From: Nocardioides marinus
Lineage (GTDB): Bacteria; Pseudomonadota; Alphaproteobacteria; Rhodobacterales; Rhodobacteraceae
Assembly (NCBI GenBank): GCA_019801415.1
Contig: JAHVJD010000001.1
Span: 62,001 to 126,000 of the forward strand
Reading direction: 5' to 3'
DNA length: 64,000 nucleotides
The position numbers and the translations under genes are program-made. Below are positions 18,194-27,219 of this stretch, piece after piece; the first letter of the stretch is position 1; each line of letters opens with the position of its first letter. The notes below the pieces were generated by a model. It worked only from the letters and a program-made list of their open reading frames with translations. It searched no databases and was not told where the DNA came from.

Positions 18194-18850
18194 ATGGTTT
18201 TGTCGATCCGCAATGTAACCAAAACCTATCCTGGGCAGGATCCGACGAGCGCGGTTCTGCGGGGCGTCTCGCTGGAGCTTGCTGCCGGTCGCACCCTTGC
18301 GCTGACCGGGGAAAGCGGATCGGGCAAGAGCACGCTGTTGCACCTGGCCGGCGCGTTGGATCTGTTCGATACCGGCGAGATCACCGTCGCGGGAACCGCC
18401 CTGTCCTCGCTCTCGGACCGGGAGCGCGCGGCTCTAAGGCGAACAAAGGTTTCTTTGGTTTTTCAGCAATTTAACCTGATCCCTTCACTGAGCGTGGAGC
18501 GGAACGTTGCCCTGCATGCCCAGCTTGGTGAGCGCTGGGACCCGAAGTGGGGAGCCGAAGTGATGGATCGGCTTGGACTGGCGGATCTGAGATCGCGGTT
18601 TCCGGACCAATTGTCGGGCGGGCAGCAGCAACGGGTAGCCATTGCCCGCGCGCTCGCCCTTCGCCCGACCTTGCTGTTGGCGGATGAACCTACCGGCAAC
18701 CTCGATGAAAGCTCCAGTGCGAAGGTGATGGCGTTGATGCTCGAGCTTGTCCGTGACAGCGGAACCGCTTTGTTTCTGGTCACTCACTCCCGCAGCATTG
18801 CGTCGATGCTGGATCAGCAGCTACACTTGCATCACGGACGCATCGAATGA
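18194..18850 (+). CDS. ABC transporter ATP-binding protein (LolD/MacB type)
   Basis: 218 residues with Walker [17 protein letters not shown]-loop [11 protein letters not shown], signature [15 protein letters not shown] and Walker [13 protein letters not shown]. The FQQFNLIP and DEPTGNLD wording is typical of the MacB/LolD/FtsE class that works with FtsX-like permeases. Its stop overlaps the permease start by 4 bp. Together with the secreted lipocalin-like gene this forms a three-gene operon resembling the ABC-AttH sets of other proteobacteria. Confidence 0.9.
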   Translation: MVLSIRNVTKTYPGQDPTSAVLRGVSLELAAGRTLALTGESGSGKSTLLHLAGALDLFDTGEITVAGTALSSLSDRERAALRRTKVSLVFQQFNLIPSLSVERNVALHAQLGERWDPKWGAEVMDRLGLADLRSRFPDQLSGGQQQRVAIARALALRPTLLLADEPTGNLDESSSAKVMALMLELVRDSGTALFLVTHSRSIASMLDQQLHLHHGRIE

Positions 18851-21252
18851 TCCGGGCCGCCTTTCTGGCCCTTTTGTCCCACTGGCTGCGGCATCCGCTG
18901 CAATTGGTGACTCTGGCGGTCGGACTGGCGCTGGCAACCGGGCTGTGGTCCGCGGTACAGGCGATCAATTCAGAGGCACGCGCGAGTTACAAACAAGCGG
19001 AAGAACAGCTTGCAGGGTTGGCTGGCGCCCGCCTGGGTCCAATGGAAGGTTCGATATCACTTGAACAATTTGCCCGCCTGCGTCGCGCAGGATGGCAGGT
19101 GACGCCCGTTTTAACGGGTAACGTAAATTTTGGCGATCAAGCATTTGATATCATGGGGATAGACCTGCTGGGCCACCCCCTTTCCGCCGCCCTCATAACG
19201 GAGCAAGGCGCACCGGATTTGACTGCGCTCACCCCACCTGGACTGCTGTTCGCTCACCCGGACACCGCTGCTCGGCTAACCCTTTTGCCGGACAGCCCCC
19301 CATTGCGCGCGGTTGAGGATGTGCCACGCGACCTGCTGATCGCGGATCTGAGCTTGGCGGGCCGCCTGTTGAACCAGTCGCATCAGATCAGTTACATGCA
19401 ACTTTTGCCCACGCAACGATCCGGCCTTCAGCCCCTTGCCGAACTGGTCCCGGAATTGCGTCTTGACGCATCAGGCGACGCAGCGGACACCGCCCGGCTC
19501 ACGGAGAGTTTTCACCTCAATCTAACGGCTTTTGGACTGCTTTCTTTCGCGGTGGGCCTGTTCATCGTACAGGGCGGCATCGCGCTCAGTCTTGAGCAAC
19601 GGCGGGCCATGCTGCGCACCCTGCGAGGGCTGGGTCTTTCATTGCGCCTGATTGTCTTGCTGATTGCAGCGGAGCTGATGGCGATTGGTATCCTCTCCGC
19701 GCTTCTGGGCCTCGCTGGCGGCTATCTTGTCGCGGCAGCCCTGCTACCGGATGTCAGTGCCACCCTGTCAGGTCTGTACGGCGCGCAGATCGAAAGAGGC
19801 TTGGAGCTGCGGCCTTCTTGGGTGCTGTCCGGATTGGGAATGGCCTTGGCGGGCGTATTCGTCGCCGGCGCCCAGACCTTGTATGAAGTGTCGCGGATGC
19901 CCTTGCTCGCTGCGCCAGCTTCGCAGGCGCGCGGCCAGCATGTCCGTCGCTCCTACCGGCTGCTGGCGATTGCGGGGGTGGCCCTTCTGATGCTCGGGGC
20001 AGTAATCTTGCTTGTTTCCGAAGGGCTTCTGGGAGGTTTTGCATTTCTCAGCGCGTTGATGCTCGGGGCCGCGTTACTCTTGCCGCAGCTCATAACGTTG
20101 TTGCTTTCGCTGGCGCAGCGATTTACGCGCGGGCCTTTCGCTGGATGGTTGTTGGCGGACACCCGTGCCCAGCTTCCGGGCATGTCGCTGGCGCTGATGG
20201 CGCTCCTGTTGGCGCTGGCGGCGAATATAGGCGTAACGACAATGGTTTCCAGCTTTCGCCTCACGTTCACCGCCTGGCTGGATCAGCGGCTCGCGGCGGA
20301 GCTCTACGTGACTGTGCGGAATGATCACCAGGGGGCAGCGTTGCAGGACTGGCTGGCGGCTCGCGATATTCCCGCGCTTCCTGTTCGGCGTGCCGACCTT
20401 CGCTACGAGGGCCTGCCGCTGCGTGTTTACGGTGTAGTCGATCACGCCACCTACCGCGATCATTGGCCGTTGCTGGACGCGAAATCCGATGCATGGGATC
20501 GCATGTTTCGACATGGAGCGGCCATGATCAACGAGCAAATGGCGCGCCGCCACGGCTTAAAACCCGGAGATGACGTCGCATTGCAATCCGGTTGGCGCGC
20601 AGAAGTGGTCGGAATCTATTCCGATTTCGGAAATCCTGACGCACAGGCAATTGTCGCTCTGCCGACCCTGCTGGCGCAGATACCCGGCGTGCCGAACCGG
20701 CAGTTTGGCCTGCGCGTACCCGAAGAAGAGATTCTTCCCGTCTCCAAGGCTATACGAGACGCCTTTGATCTGCCTGCAGACGCCATAACAGATCAGCGGA
20801 CGATCAAAATGCGGTCACTCGCGATCTTCGAGCGCACCTTTGTTATTACCGCCGCCTTGAACCTACTGACTCTCGGGGTGGCAGGATTTGCCATGCTCAG
20901 CAGCCTGCTGACCCTTTGGGCGCAACGCCTCCCGCAACTGGCGCCGGTCTGGGCCATGGGCCTGACCCGGCGACAACTGGCCGCGACGGAGCTGCTGCGC
21001 AGTCTTCTGCTTGCAGCCATGACCGCGCTTCTTGCCTTGCCACTGGGGTTGGCACTGGCTTGGGCGCTGCTGGCGGTCATCAACGTTGCCGCTTTTGGCT
21101 GGAAGTTGCCGATGTACCTGTTTCCCGCTGATTGGCTTCAACTCTTCCTGTTAGCCCTGCTTGCCGCCGCGCTGTCGGCAGCCCTGCCGACTTGGAGGCT
21201 AAGCCGACTGGACCCCGCGGACTTGTTGAAGGTATTTGCCAATGAACGCTAG
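18847..21252 (+). CDS. FtsX-family ABC transporter permease, large form
   Basis: 801 residues with two FtsX-like repeats: a first transmembrane helix at about 18-38, a long extracytoplasmic region, helix groups at about 218-320 and 370-460, a second extracytoplasmic region, and a final group at about 650-780 ending LSRLDPADLLKVF. This ten-helix layout belongs to mechanotransmission-type ABC systems that work on lipids, lipoproteins or peptides in the periplasm and do not import solutes. It is coupled at both ends: 4 bp overlap with the ATPase and 11 bp overlap with the secreted protein. Substrate unknown. Confidence 0.85.
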   Translation: MIRAAFLALLSHWLRHPLQLVTLAVGLALATGLWSAVQAINSEARASYKQAEEQLAGLAGARLGPMEGSISLEQFARLRRAGWQVTPVLTGNVNFGDQAFDIMGIDLLGHPLSAALITEQGAPDLTALTPPGLLFAHPDTAARLTLLPDSPPLRAVEDVPRDLLIADLSLAGRLLNQSHQISYMQLLPTQRSGLQPLAELVPELRLDASGDAADTARLTESFHLNLTAFGLLSFAVGLFIVQGGIALSLEQRRAMLRTLRGLGLSLRLIVLLIAAELMAIGILSALLGLAGGYLVAAALLPDVSATLSGLYGAQIERGLELRPSWVLSGLGMALAGVFVAGAQTLYEVSRMPLLAAPASQARGQHVRRSYRLLAIAGVALLMLGAVILLVSEGLLGGFAFLSALMLGAALLLPQLITLLLSLAQRFTRGPFAGWLLADTRAQLPGMSLALMALLLALAANIGVTTMVSSFRLTFTAWLDQRLAAELYVTVRNDHQGAALQDWLAARDIPALPVRRADLRYEGLPLRVYGVVDHATYRDHWPLLDAKSDAWDRMFRHGAAMINEQMARRHGLKPGDDVALQSGWRAEVVGIYSDFGNPDAQAIVALPTLLAQIPGVPNRQFGLRVPEEEILPVSKAIRDAFDLPADAITDQRTIKMRSLAIFERTFVITAALNLLTLGVAGFAMLSSLLTLWAQRLPQLAPVWAMGLTRRQLAATELLRSLLLAAMTALLALPLGLALAWALLAVINVAAFGWKLPMYLFPADWLQLFLLALLAAALSAALPTWRLSRLDPADLLKVFANER

Positions 21253-22297
21253 GTCGTGGCTCATCGCCGCCTGTTTCCTGCTCCCTATGCCCTTCGCCGC
21301 AGAGGCACAGGGCTATGCGGGCCTCGGCTCCCGTGCAGAGGGGTTCGCCATCCCGCGTCCGAACACGCCACTCAAGTTCCCGGAAGATCACGGCCCGCAC
21401 TCGGATTTTCGAATTGAATGGTGGTACTTGACCGCCAACCTTCAATCCGCGGATGGCACAAAATATGGTGTCCAGTGGACTTTGTTTCGTTCGGCCTTGG
21501 CACCGGGGAACGAAGATGGCTGGCAGAACCCTCAGATCTGGATGGGTCATGTGGCTGCAACTTCGCGCGACCGGCATCTGTTCGCCGAGCGCATTGCCCG
21601 CGGCGGCACTGGCCAGGCCGGGGTCACCGCCCAGCCATTTGCCGCCTGGATTGATGATTGGCAGATGCAGGCACAATCAGATGGAATTGCCGATCTTAAA
21701 CTTGCAGCCCAAACATCTGATTTTCATTACAATTTAAACCTGAAAGCTGAAGGCCCGCTGGTCCTCCACGGTGCGGATGGCTATTCGGTCAAATCGGACC
21801 TCGGTCAGGCCAGCTACTACTATTCGCAGCCCGACTACCAGGTTCAAGGCACATTGAGCCTCGGCGATGGCCCGGTGAAGGTCAGCGGCTCTGCCTGGCT
21901 TGACCGGGAATGGTCCAGCCAGCCATTGGCTGCAGACCAAAGCGGTTGGGATTGGTTCTCGCTCAGTCTTGACAGCGGCGACCGCCTGATGGGGTTCGTG
22001 CTGCGCGGCGAAAACGGCAATTTCTCATCTGGCACCTGGATCGGCGCCGATGGCACCGTCTCCGCGCTTGCCCCGGGTGCATTCCGGGCCGAGCCATTGG
22101 AGACTACTTTAGTCGCCGGGCGCGAGATCCCGACACGATGGAGCCTCGTGCTTGAGGAGCGGGATCTTTCCGTGGAAGTCCAGGCGCTTAACCCGCAAAG
22201 TTGGATGGGCACCCAGTTTTCATATTGGGAGGGACCGGTCGAGGTCAGCGGCAGCCACAGCGGCCAGGGGTATCTGGAAATGACCGGTTATGAATAA
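21242..22297 (+). CDS. Secreted lipocalin-like / AttH-type protein (carotenoid 1,2-hydratase superfamily)
   Basis: 351 residues. A Sec signal peptide is clear (MNARSWLIAACFLLPMPFAAEA). The mature protein has the CrtC/AttH double beta-barrel hallmarks: FPEDHGPHSDFRIEWWYLTANL near the start, a central WIDDW, and SAWLDREWSSQPL later. It is known as a predicted secreted hydrolase, but no enzymatic activity is established for most members. Overlap with the permease suggests it binds or modifies what the ABC transporter handles. The ATG at 21242 is preferred over an in-frame TTG two codons earlier. Confidence 0.8.
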   Translation: MNARSWLIAACFLLPMPFAAEAQGYAGLGSRAEGFAIPRPNTPLKFPEDHGPHSDFRIEWWYLTANLQSADGTKYGVQWTLFRSALAPGNEDGWQNPQIWMGHVAATSRDRHLFAERIARGGTGQAGVTAQPFAAWIDDWQMQAQSDGIADLKLAAQTSDFHYNLNLKAEGPLVLHGADGYSVKSDLGQASYYYSQPDYQVQGTLSLGDGPVKVSGSAWLDREWSSQPLAADQSGWDWFSLSLDSGDRLMGFVLRGENGNFSSGTWIGADGTVSALAPGAFRAEPLETTLVAGREIPTRWSLVLEERDLSVEVQALNPQSWMGTQFSYWEGPVEVSGSHSGQGYLEMTGYE

Positions 22298-22317
22298 GGG
22301 CGCCCGAAGGCGCCCTT
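22296..22317. terminator. bidirectional terminator after the AttH-like gene
   Basis: Perfect 9-bp stem AAGGGCGCC / GGCGCCCTT with a CGAA tetraloop. It begins inside the TAA stop codon of the upstream gene and serves convergent genes. Confidence 0.75.
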
Positions 22318-22340
22318 GAGTCTTGGGGATTCATGCGGGT

Positions 22341-22772
22341 TCAACGCACAACAAAGACCGAGCAATCCGAGTGCCGGATCACCCGCGCGGCATTGGGGCC
22401 CAACAGGTAATCCTTCAGATCCGGCTTGTGCGCGCCAATCACGATCAGACCGCTGCCCGCCTTTTCTGCAACCTTCAGGATTTCCTGATAGGCCGTGCCA
22501 GTCGCAACCAGATGACGAACCTTGGCGTTGCGTTCATCCCCCAGAAGCTTGTCACACAGCTCGCTCAGCCGTCTGGTCGCTTCCTTGACCGCCTTTTCAT
22601 GGTGGTGCTTCTCAAAGAAGCCCGACACCCAGCTTTCACCGAAATCCGGCAAGACGTTGAGAACGTCCAGCTGGCTGCCTTCCAGATCGGCAAGCTTGGC
22701 GGCCTGGGTCAGGACCTTCTCGTCCGTCTCCCGGTCGCTCAACTCCAAAGCGCAAAGAACGGGTTTGCTCAT
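22341..22772 (-). CDS. Universal stress protein (UspA family) coupled to TRAP transporter
   Basis: 143 residues, the normal single-domain Usp length. The ATP-binding type signature is present at the end: LIVIGAHKPDLKDYLLGPNAARVIRHSDCSVFVVR. Its start overlaps the TRAP permease stop by 4 bp, so the two are co-translated. In the Halomonas TeaABC system the Usp protein TeaD modulates the TRAP transporter, so a similar control role is likely here. Confidence 0.87.
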   Translation of the reverse strand: MSKPVLCALELSDRETDEKVLTQAAKLADLEGSQLDVLNVLPDFGESWVSGFFEKHHHEKAVKEATRRLSELCDKLLGDERNAKVRHLVATGTAYQEILKVAEKAGSGLIVIGAHKPDLKDYLLGPNAARVIRHSDCSVFVVR

Positions 22773-25378
22773 GCCGGTACTCCTTCCTGTTCACGGGCGC
22801 GGCCGCGTTGCAGCAGCGCGATCAGCGCCACCAGCAGAAGAGCCGGGATGAAGACCAGCTCCTTGGGCAGCTGGCTTGCCGGGGCCTGGATTGCCTGGAT
22901 CTGCACCGGTTCATCGGCATAGAAGTCAAAGCTCTCCAGGTTTGGCGCGGCCGGTGTGCCGAACATCGGCTCATCCAGCTTCATCATCCCGTCTTCCTCC
23001 AGCAGCAGCAAACCATAGGCGTCGACGGCTTGCTGGCCACCGCTGCCGTCGGCTGTCAGCACCATGGTGGTCGACTTGATCTCGCCAGTGTCGAAATCGG
23101 GTCCTTCCACGGTAATGCGGAACTCTGCCCCGGGCTCGGCGGTATCGAGCGCCTGCACCAGTTGGGTGGGCGGGACATCGGCGAACGGCGGCATTACCCG
23201 ATCCATGAAGAAATCCGGTCTGAACAGCGCGAAGGCTGCAAAGATCAGCAGAACGCTTTCATAGATCCGGTTGCGGCTGACGAAATACCCCATGGTGCCG
23301 GCGGTGAAGACGAGGATCGCGATCGTCGCGGAGATCGCGACCAGTATCCCTTGTGCCCAGGTCACATCGATCAAAAGCAGGTCGGTGTTGAAGATGAACA
23401 CAAACGGCAAGGCCACGGTCCGCAAGCTGTAGAAGAACGCGGTGAACCCGGTGCGGATCGCGTCGCCACCCGACACGGCCGCCGCGGCAAAGCTCGCCAG
23501 CCCGACGGGCGGGGTCACATCGGCCATGATGCCAAAGTAGAACACGAACAGATGCACGGCGATCAGCGGAACGATCAGGCCCGACTGGGCCCCCAGTTCC
23601 ACCACGACGCCGGCCATCAGCGAACTGACAACGATGTAGTTGGCGGTGGTCGGCAAACCCATGCCCAGCACCAGCGACAGAAGTCCGACCATCACCAGCA
23701 TCAGGATCAGATTGCCACCCGAGATGAACTCAACCAGCTCCGACATCACCTGTCCCACGCCGGTCAGGGTCACGGTCCCCACGATCACACCCGCGGTGGC
23801 CGTCGCCAGCGCGATGCCGATCATGTTGCGCGCCCCGTCGATCAGGCCGTTCCAAAGGTCGGTGACGCCCTCCACAAAGGCATTCGCAGCGGTATTCTGG
23901 CCGCGGAAGATCGCCTTCAGCGGTTTCTGCGTCAGCAGAATGACGAACAGCAGCGCGGTCGCCCAGAACGCGGACAGGCCCGGCGATTTCTGTTCGATCA
24001 TCAGGAAGTAGACCAGCACGATGATCGGCAGCAGGTAATGCAGACCTGCCTTGTAGATCTCGGACACGACCGGCAGCTCGACCTTCTCGGAATTGGGGTC
24101 GTCCGGAACCAGGTCATCCACGCCTGCCGCCAGCCAAAGGAGGCCGATGTAAGTCAGCACCAGCAGCGCCGACAGCATCAGCCCGGAGGCATCCGGCATC
24201 GCGGCAACGATCCACTGCACCGGGAACTGCACGCCGTAGCACAGGCCGGCAAAGCCCGCAAAGAACAGTGCCATGCCACCAATGGTGCGCCCCATGGACA
24301 CCACCCGGTTGCCCAGGGTCGGCATGTTCCGCTTCACCGCTTCCAGATGCACGATGTACACCAGCGCGATGTAGGAAATCGCGGCCGGCAGGAAGGCATG
24401 GGTGATCACCTCGACATAGGAAATGCCGACATATTCCACCATCAGGAAGGCCGCAGCGCCCATCACCGGCGGCATGATCTGCCCGTTGACCGAGGACGCA
24501 ACCTCGACCGAGCCTGCCTGCTCGGAGGTAAAGCCCACCCGCTTCATCAGCGGGATCGTGAAGGTGCCGGTGGTGACCACATTGGCAATGGATGAGCCCG
24601 AAATCAGACCTGTTGCGGCAGAGCCGACAACGGCCGCCTTGGCGGGGCCGCCGCGCAGGTGGCCAAGGGCGCCAAAGGCCATCTTGATGAAGTAGTTGCC
24701 TGCCCCGGCCTTGTCGAGCAGCGCGCCGAACAGCACGAACAGGAAGACGAACTTTGTCGAAACACCCAGGGCGATACCAAACACGCCTTCCGAGGTGATC
24801 CACATGTGGCTCATGGCCTTCTTCAGGCTGGCGCCTTTCCAGCGGATGACTTCGGGCACCCATTCGGAAGAGCCGAAGAAGACATAGGCCAGGAAAATCG
24901 TGGCAATGATTGCCATTGCCGGACCAAGCGCCCGGCGTGCGGCCTCGAACAGCAGGATCAGGCCCGCAAGGGCGAACCACTTGTCCATATCATCGGCAAG
25001 CCCGCCGGAATCGACGATTTTCTGATAGAAAATATACCCATAAAGCGCGATTGCAGCGCCCAGAATGGCGAAGATCCAGTCCTGGATCGGGATCTGACCA
25101 CGGGGGCTGGATTTGAACGCCGGATAGGCGGCATAGGCCAGGAATATGGCGAACGCCAAATGGATTTGCCGGGAATTGTTCACCACGCTGCCCGGCAGCA
25201 GCATGTTGGAAACCGGTGAGGCGAGAATGACTTGGAAAACCGACCAGATGACCGCAACGATAGCGAGGAACAGGCCGACACTCCCGGCGGGATTGCGGGC
25301 GCCTGCGTCAGAGGACGCGACCAGTTCCTGAAGCTCTTCTTCGCTGAGCGGTCGATTTCCCTGAGCATCGGATGTCAT
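22769..25378 (-). CDS. TRAP transporter fused 4TM/12TM permease with DUF3394 tail
   Basis: 869 residues. The small (DctQ) and large (DctM) membrane subunits are fused, as in TAXI-type TRAP systems. The large-subunit signature is present: GAGNYFIKMAFGALGH, ATGLISGSSIANVVTTGTFTIP and VLGMGLPTTANYIV. After the last transport helices, residues about 690-830 form a soluble domain of the DUF3394 type before a final helix. It imports a carboxylic or amino acid type solute using a sodium or proton gradient. The substrate cannot be read from sequence. It lies downstream of the binding-protein gene with an intervening hairpin. Confidence 0.9.
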   Translation of the reverse strand: MTSDAQGNRPLSEEELQELVASSDAGARNPAGSVGLFLAIVAVIWSVFQVILASPVSNMLLPGSVVNNSRQIHLAFAIFLAYAAYPAFKSSPRGQIPIQDWIFAILGAAIALYGYIFYQKIVDSGGLADDMDKWFALAGLILLFEAARRALGPAMAIIATIFLAYVFFGSSEWVPEVIRWKGASLKKAMSHMWITSEGVFGIALGVSTKFVFLFVLFGALLDKAGAGNYFIKMAFGALGHLRGGPAKAAVVGSAATGLISGSSIANVVTTGTFTIPLMKRVGFTSEQAGSVEVASSVNGQIMPPVMGAAAFLMVEYVGISYVEVITHAFLPAAISYIALVYIVHLEAVKRNMPTLGNRVVSMGRTIGGMALFFAGFAGLCYGVQFPVQWIVAAMPDASGLMLSALLVLTYIGLLWLAAGVDDLVPDDPNSEKVELPVVSEIYKAGLHYLLPIIVLVYFLMIEQKSPGLSAFWATALLFVILLTQKPLKAIFRGQNTAANAFVEGVTDLWNGLIDGARNMIGIALATATAGVIVGTVTLTGVGQVMSELVEFISGGNLILMLVMVGLLSLVLGMGLPTTANYIVVSSLMAGVVVELGAQSGLIVPLIAVHLFVFYFGIMADVTPPVGLASFAAAAVSGGDAIRTGFTAFFYSLRTVALPFVFIFNTDLLLIDVTWAQGILVAISATIAILVFTAGTMGYFVSRNRIYESVLLIFAAFALFRPDFFMDRVMPPFADVPPTQLVQALDTAEPGAEFRITVEGPDFDTGEIKSTTMVLTADGSGGQQAVDAYGLLLLEEDGMMKLDEPMFGTPAAPNLESFDFYADEPVQIQAIQAPASQLPKELVFIPALLLVALIALLQRGRAREQEGVPA

Positions 25379-25435
25379 GGATAATCTCCCTTTGGGCCAG
25401 CGCCGATAGCGCGGCCGCTATTTCCCCCTAGGGGC

Positions 25436-25462
25436 AAAAACGGGGCGCTTTGGCGCCCCGTT
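25436..25462 (-). terminator. hairpin between the TAXI binding protein and the TRAP permease
   Basis: AACGGGGCGC / GCGCCCCGTT with a four-base loop followed on the minus strand by a U-rich run (five T). It sits inside the operon, directly after the binding-protein gene. Probably a partial terminator that keeps the soluble receptor in excess over the permease. Confidence 0.7.
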
Positions 25463-25478
25463 CCGTTGCTGGCTCGAC

Positions 25479-26444
25479 TTACTCGATCCAGCCCTTTTCC
25501 TTGTAGTACTTGGCAGCGCCGGGATGCAGCGGCGCCGACAGGCCGTCCTTGATCATCTCTTCCGGCTTCAGGTTGGCGAAGGCCGGGTGCAGTTTCTGGA
25601 AGGCTTCGAAGTTTTCAAAGACCGAGCTGACCACTGCGTAGACCGCATCTTCGGACACGTCCGCCGAGGTCACGAAGGTCGCGCCCACACCAAAGGTCTT
25701 GGTGTCTTCGTCGGTGCCGCGGTACATGCCGCCGGGGATGGTCGCGGTGCGGTAGAAGGAGTTTTCTTCCACCAGCTTTTCAACGGCTTCGCCATCGACG
25801 GTCACCAGCACCGAGTCACAGGCGGTGGTGGCTTCCTGGATGGAGCCGGACGGGTGACCAACGGTGTAGATCATCGCGTCGATCTGGTTGTCGCACAGCG
25901 CTGCGGACTGTTCTGCCGCCTTCAGCTCGGTTGCCAGGGCGAAATCTTCCATGCCCCAGCCCTTGGCTTCCATCAGCACTTCCATGGTGCCGCGCTGGCC
26001 GGAACCCGGGTTGCCGATGTTGACGCGCTTGCCTTTGAGGTCGTCAAAGGTCTCGATGCCGGCATCGGCACGGGCGACCACGGTGAAGGGCTCAGGGTGT
26101 ACGGAGAACACGGCGCGCAGGCCTTCAAACGGACCTTGTTCTTCGAATTTGGAAGTGCCGTTATAGGCGTGGTACTGCCAGTCGGACTGGGCCACACCGA
26201 ACTGAAGCTCACCTTCGCGGATGGTGTTGATGTTGTAGACCGAACCGCCGGTGGATTCGACGGCGCATTTGAAGCCATGCTCCTTGCGGCCCTTGTTTAC
26301 CAGGCGGCAGATCGCGCCACCGGTGGGGTAATAAACACCGGTCACGCCGCCGGTGCCGATGGTGATGTATTCCTGCGCGGATGCGGCCGGCGCGACGAAG
26401 GCGGCGGTCACCAAAGCACCGATGGTCAGCTTGGTGTGTTTCAT
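25479..26444 (-). CDS. TAXI-family TRAP solute-binding protein
   Basis: 321 residues. A Sec signal peptide ([23 protein letters not shown]) is followed by the TAXI opening [32 protein letters not shown] and the family motif [22 protein letters not shown]. It is the periplasmic receptor for the fused TRAP permease downstream. Cysteines at GAICRL and FKCAVEST are common in this family. The start at 26444 is set by GGGAGAG before it; longer upstream frames give unlikely sequence. Ligand unknown; glutamate-like compounds are known for some relatives. Confidence 0.9.
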   Translation of the reverse strand: MKHTKLTIGALVTAAFVAPAASAQEYITIGTGGVTGVYYPTGGAICRLVNKGRKEHGFKCAVESTGGSVYNINTIREGELQFGVAQSDWQYHAYNGTSKFEEQGPFEGLRAVFSVHPEPFTVVARADAGIETFDDLKGKRVNIGNPGSGQRGTMEVLMEAKGWGMEDFALATELKAAEQSAALCDNQIDAMIYTVGHPSGSIQEATTACDSVLVTVDGEAVEKLVEENSFYRTATIPGGMYRGTDEDTKTFGVGATFVTSADVSEDAVYAVVSSVFENFEAFQKLHPAFANLKPEEMIKDGLSAPLHPGAAKYYKEKGWIE

Positions 26445-26931
26445 GATCAAGTCTCTCCCACTTGTCTTATGATTGGCTGCCCTGCACATGCGCCGCCGGG
26501 GCGAAACCGTCCGGGGCGGGCTCTGTAAAACAGAAACCGACAGGCAGGGCGCGTGCAGGTGAAATGCACGTGCAAAAGGTTTCATTGCCACCTCCCCAAG
26601 TCAAGGGTGCTATTAATTGACGCACCCCCTAAGTCGATATTTTTCCGCGCTTTGACGTGACTTACCAATTTTTCCCCGTCCCGTGTCACCGGCATGGGCG
26701 CAGCGGCATGAAAAGGTATCTCTTGCAAGGGGAAAAAAGCTGTGGGCGATTCTGTTTCCGGCCACGGATGTCAGCAAATCGTAGCCGCGACGCTGCGCTG
26801 CGACACGTCGCAAAAATCGCCCAGGTTTGCCAAACTAGGAGGTGACAAACTGACGTCAGCTCTCCTATAAGCTGTTCCAAAATAGCCTCGGCACTGCATC
26901 GACCGAGGCAGAAACAGGGGGCCCGGCCAAC
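26445..26931. other. gene-free stretch upstream of the TAXI TRAP operon
   Basis: About 490 bases with no convincing gene; short open frames on both strands are cysteine- and arginine-rich and lack ribosome binding sites. Promoter elements for the TRAP operon should be here, but I cannot point to a certain one. The AT content is higher around 26600-26680. Confidence 0.5.
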
Positions 26932-27144
26932 ATGCGTTTGAGCCAAATCATTGGAGAGAACCCGTCGCTGACCGGGTTCTGGGCGCTGGAGCGTTGCGTG
27001 TCGGCAGAAGCTCGAAGACTGCCGATCGATTTCTGCGCGCCGCTGACATGCGATGTCGAGCCAGAGTTCAGATGCACGCCCAGAAAGTGGGACCTGATCC
27101 TTGCTGCGGCCCACGAACGTGGGTTGCGCGCTCGCGAACTGTAA
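26932..27144 (+). CDS. Possible small hypothetical protein
   Basis: 70 codons in an otherwise empty 775-base region. The sequence is moderately protein-like, ending KWDLILAAAHERGLRAREL, with four cysteines, but no family is recognised. The ribosome binding site is weak (a G-run about ten bases away). The first codons overlap a perfect inverted repeat GAACCCG / CGGGTTC at 26958-26979, which could be a structural element. It may be a gene remnant or chance. Confidence 0.25.
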   Translation: MRLSQIIGENPSLTGFWALERCVSAEARRLPIDFCAPLTCDVEPEFRCTPRKWDLILAAAHERGLRAREL

Positions 27145-27219
27145 CCATTCAGAACGGAGCAGCCGCCGCCCCTGCCCCGCGATTTTCTGCGGGACCGGGA
27201 CCTTGGTTGCATAGAGGCG

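Noticed and set aside
22808-24595. 595-codon open frame opposite the TRAP permease
   Set aside because: Gln/His/Arg-rich translation typical of antisense of a membrane protein gene; no recognisable domain.
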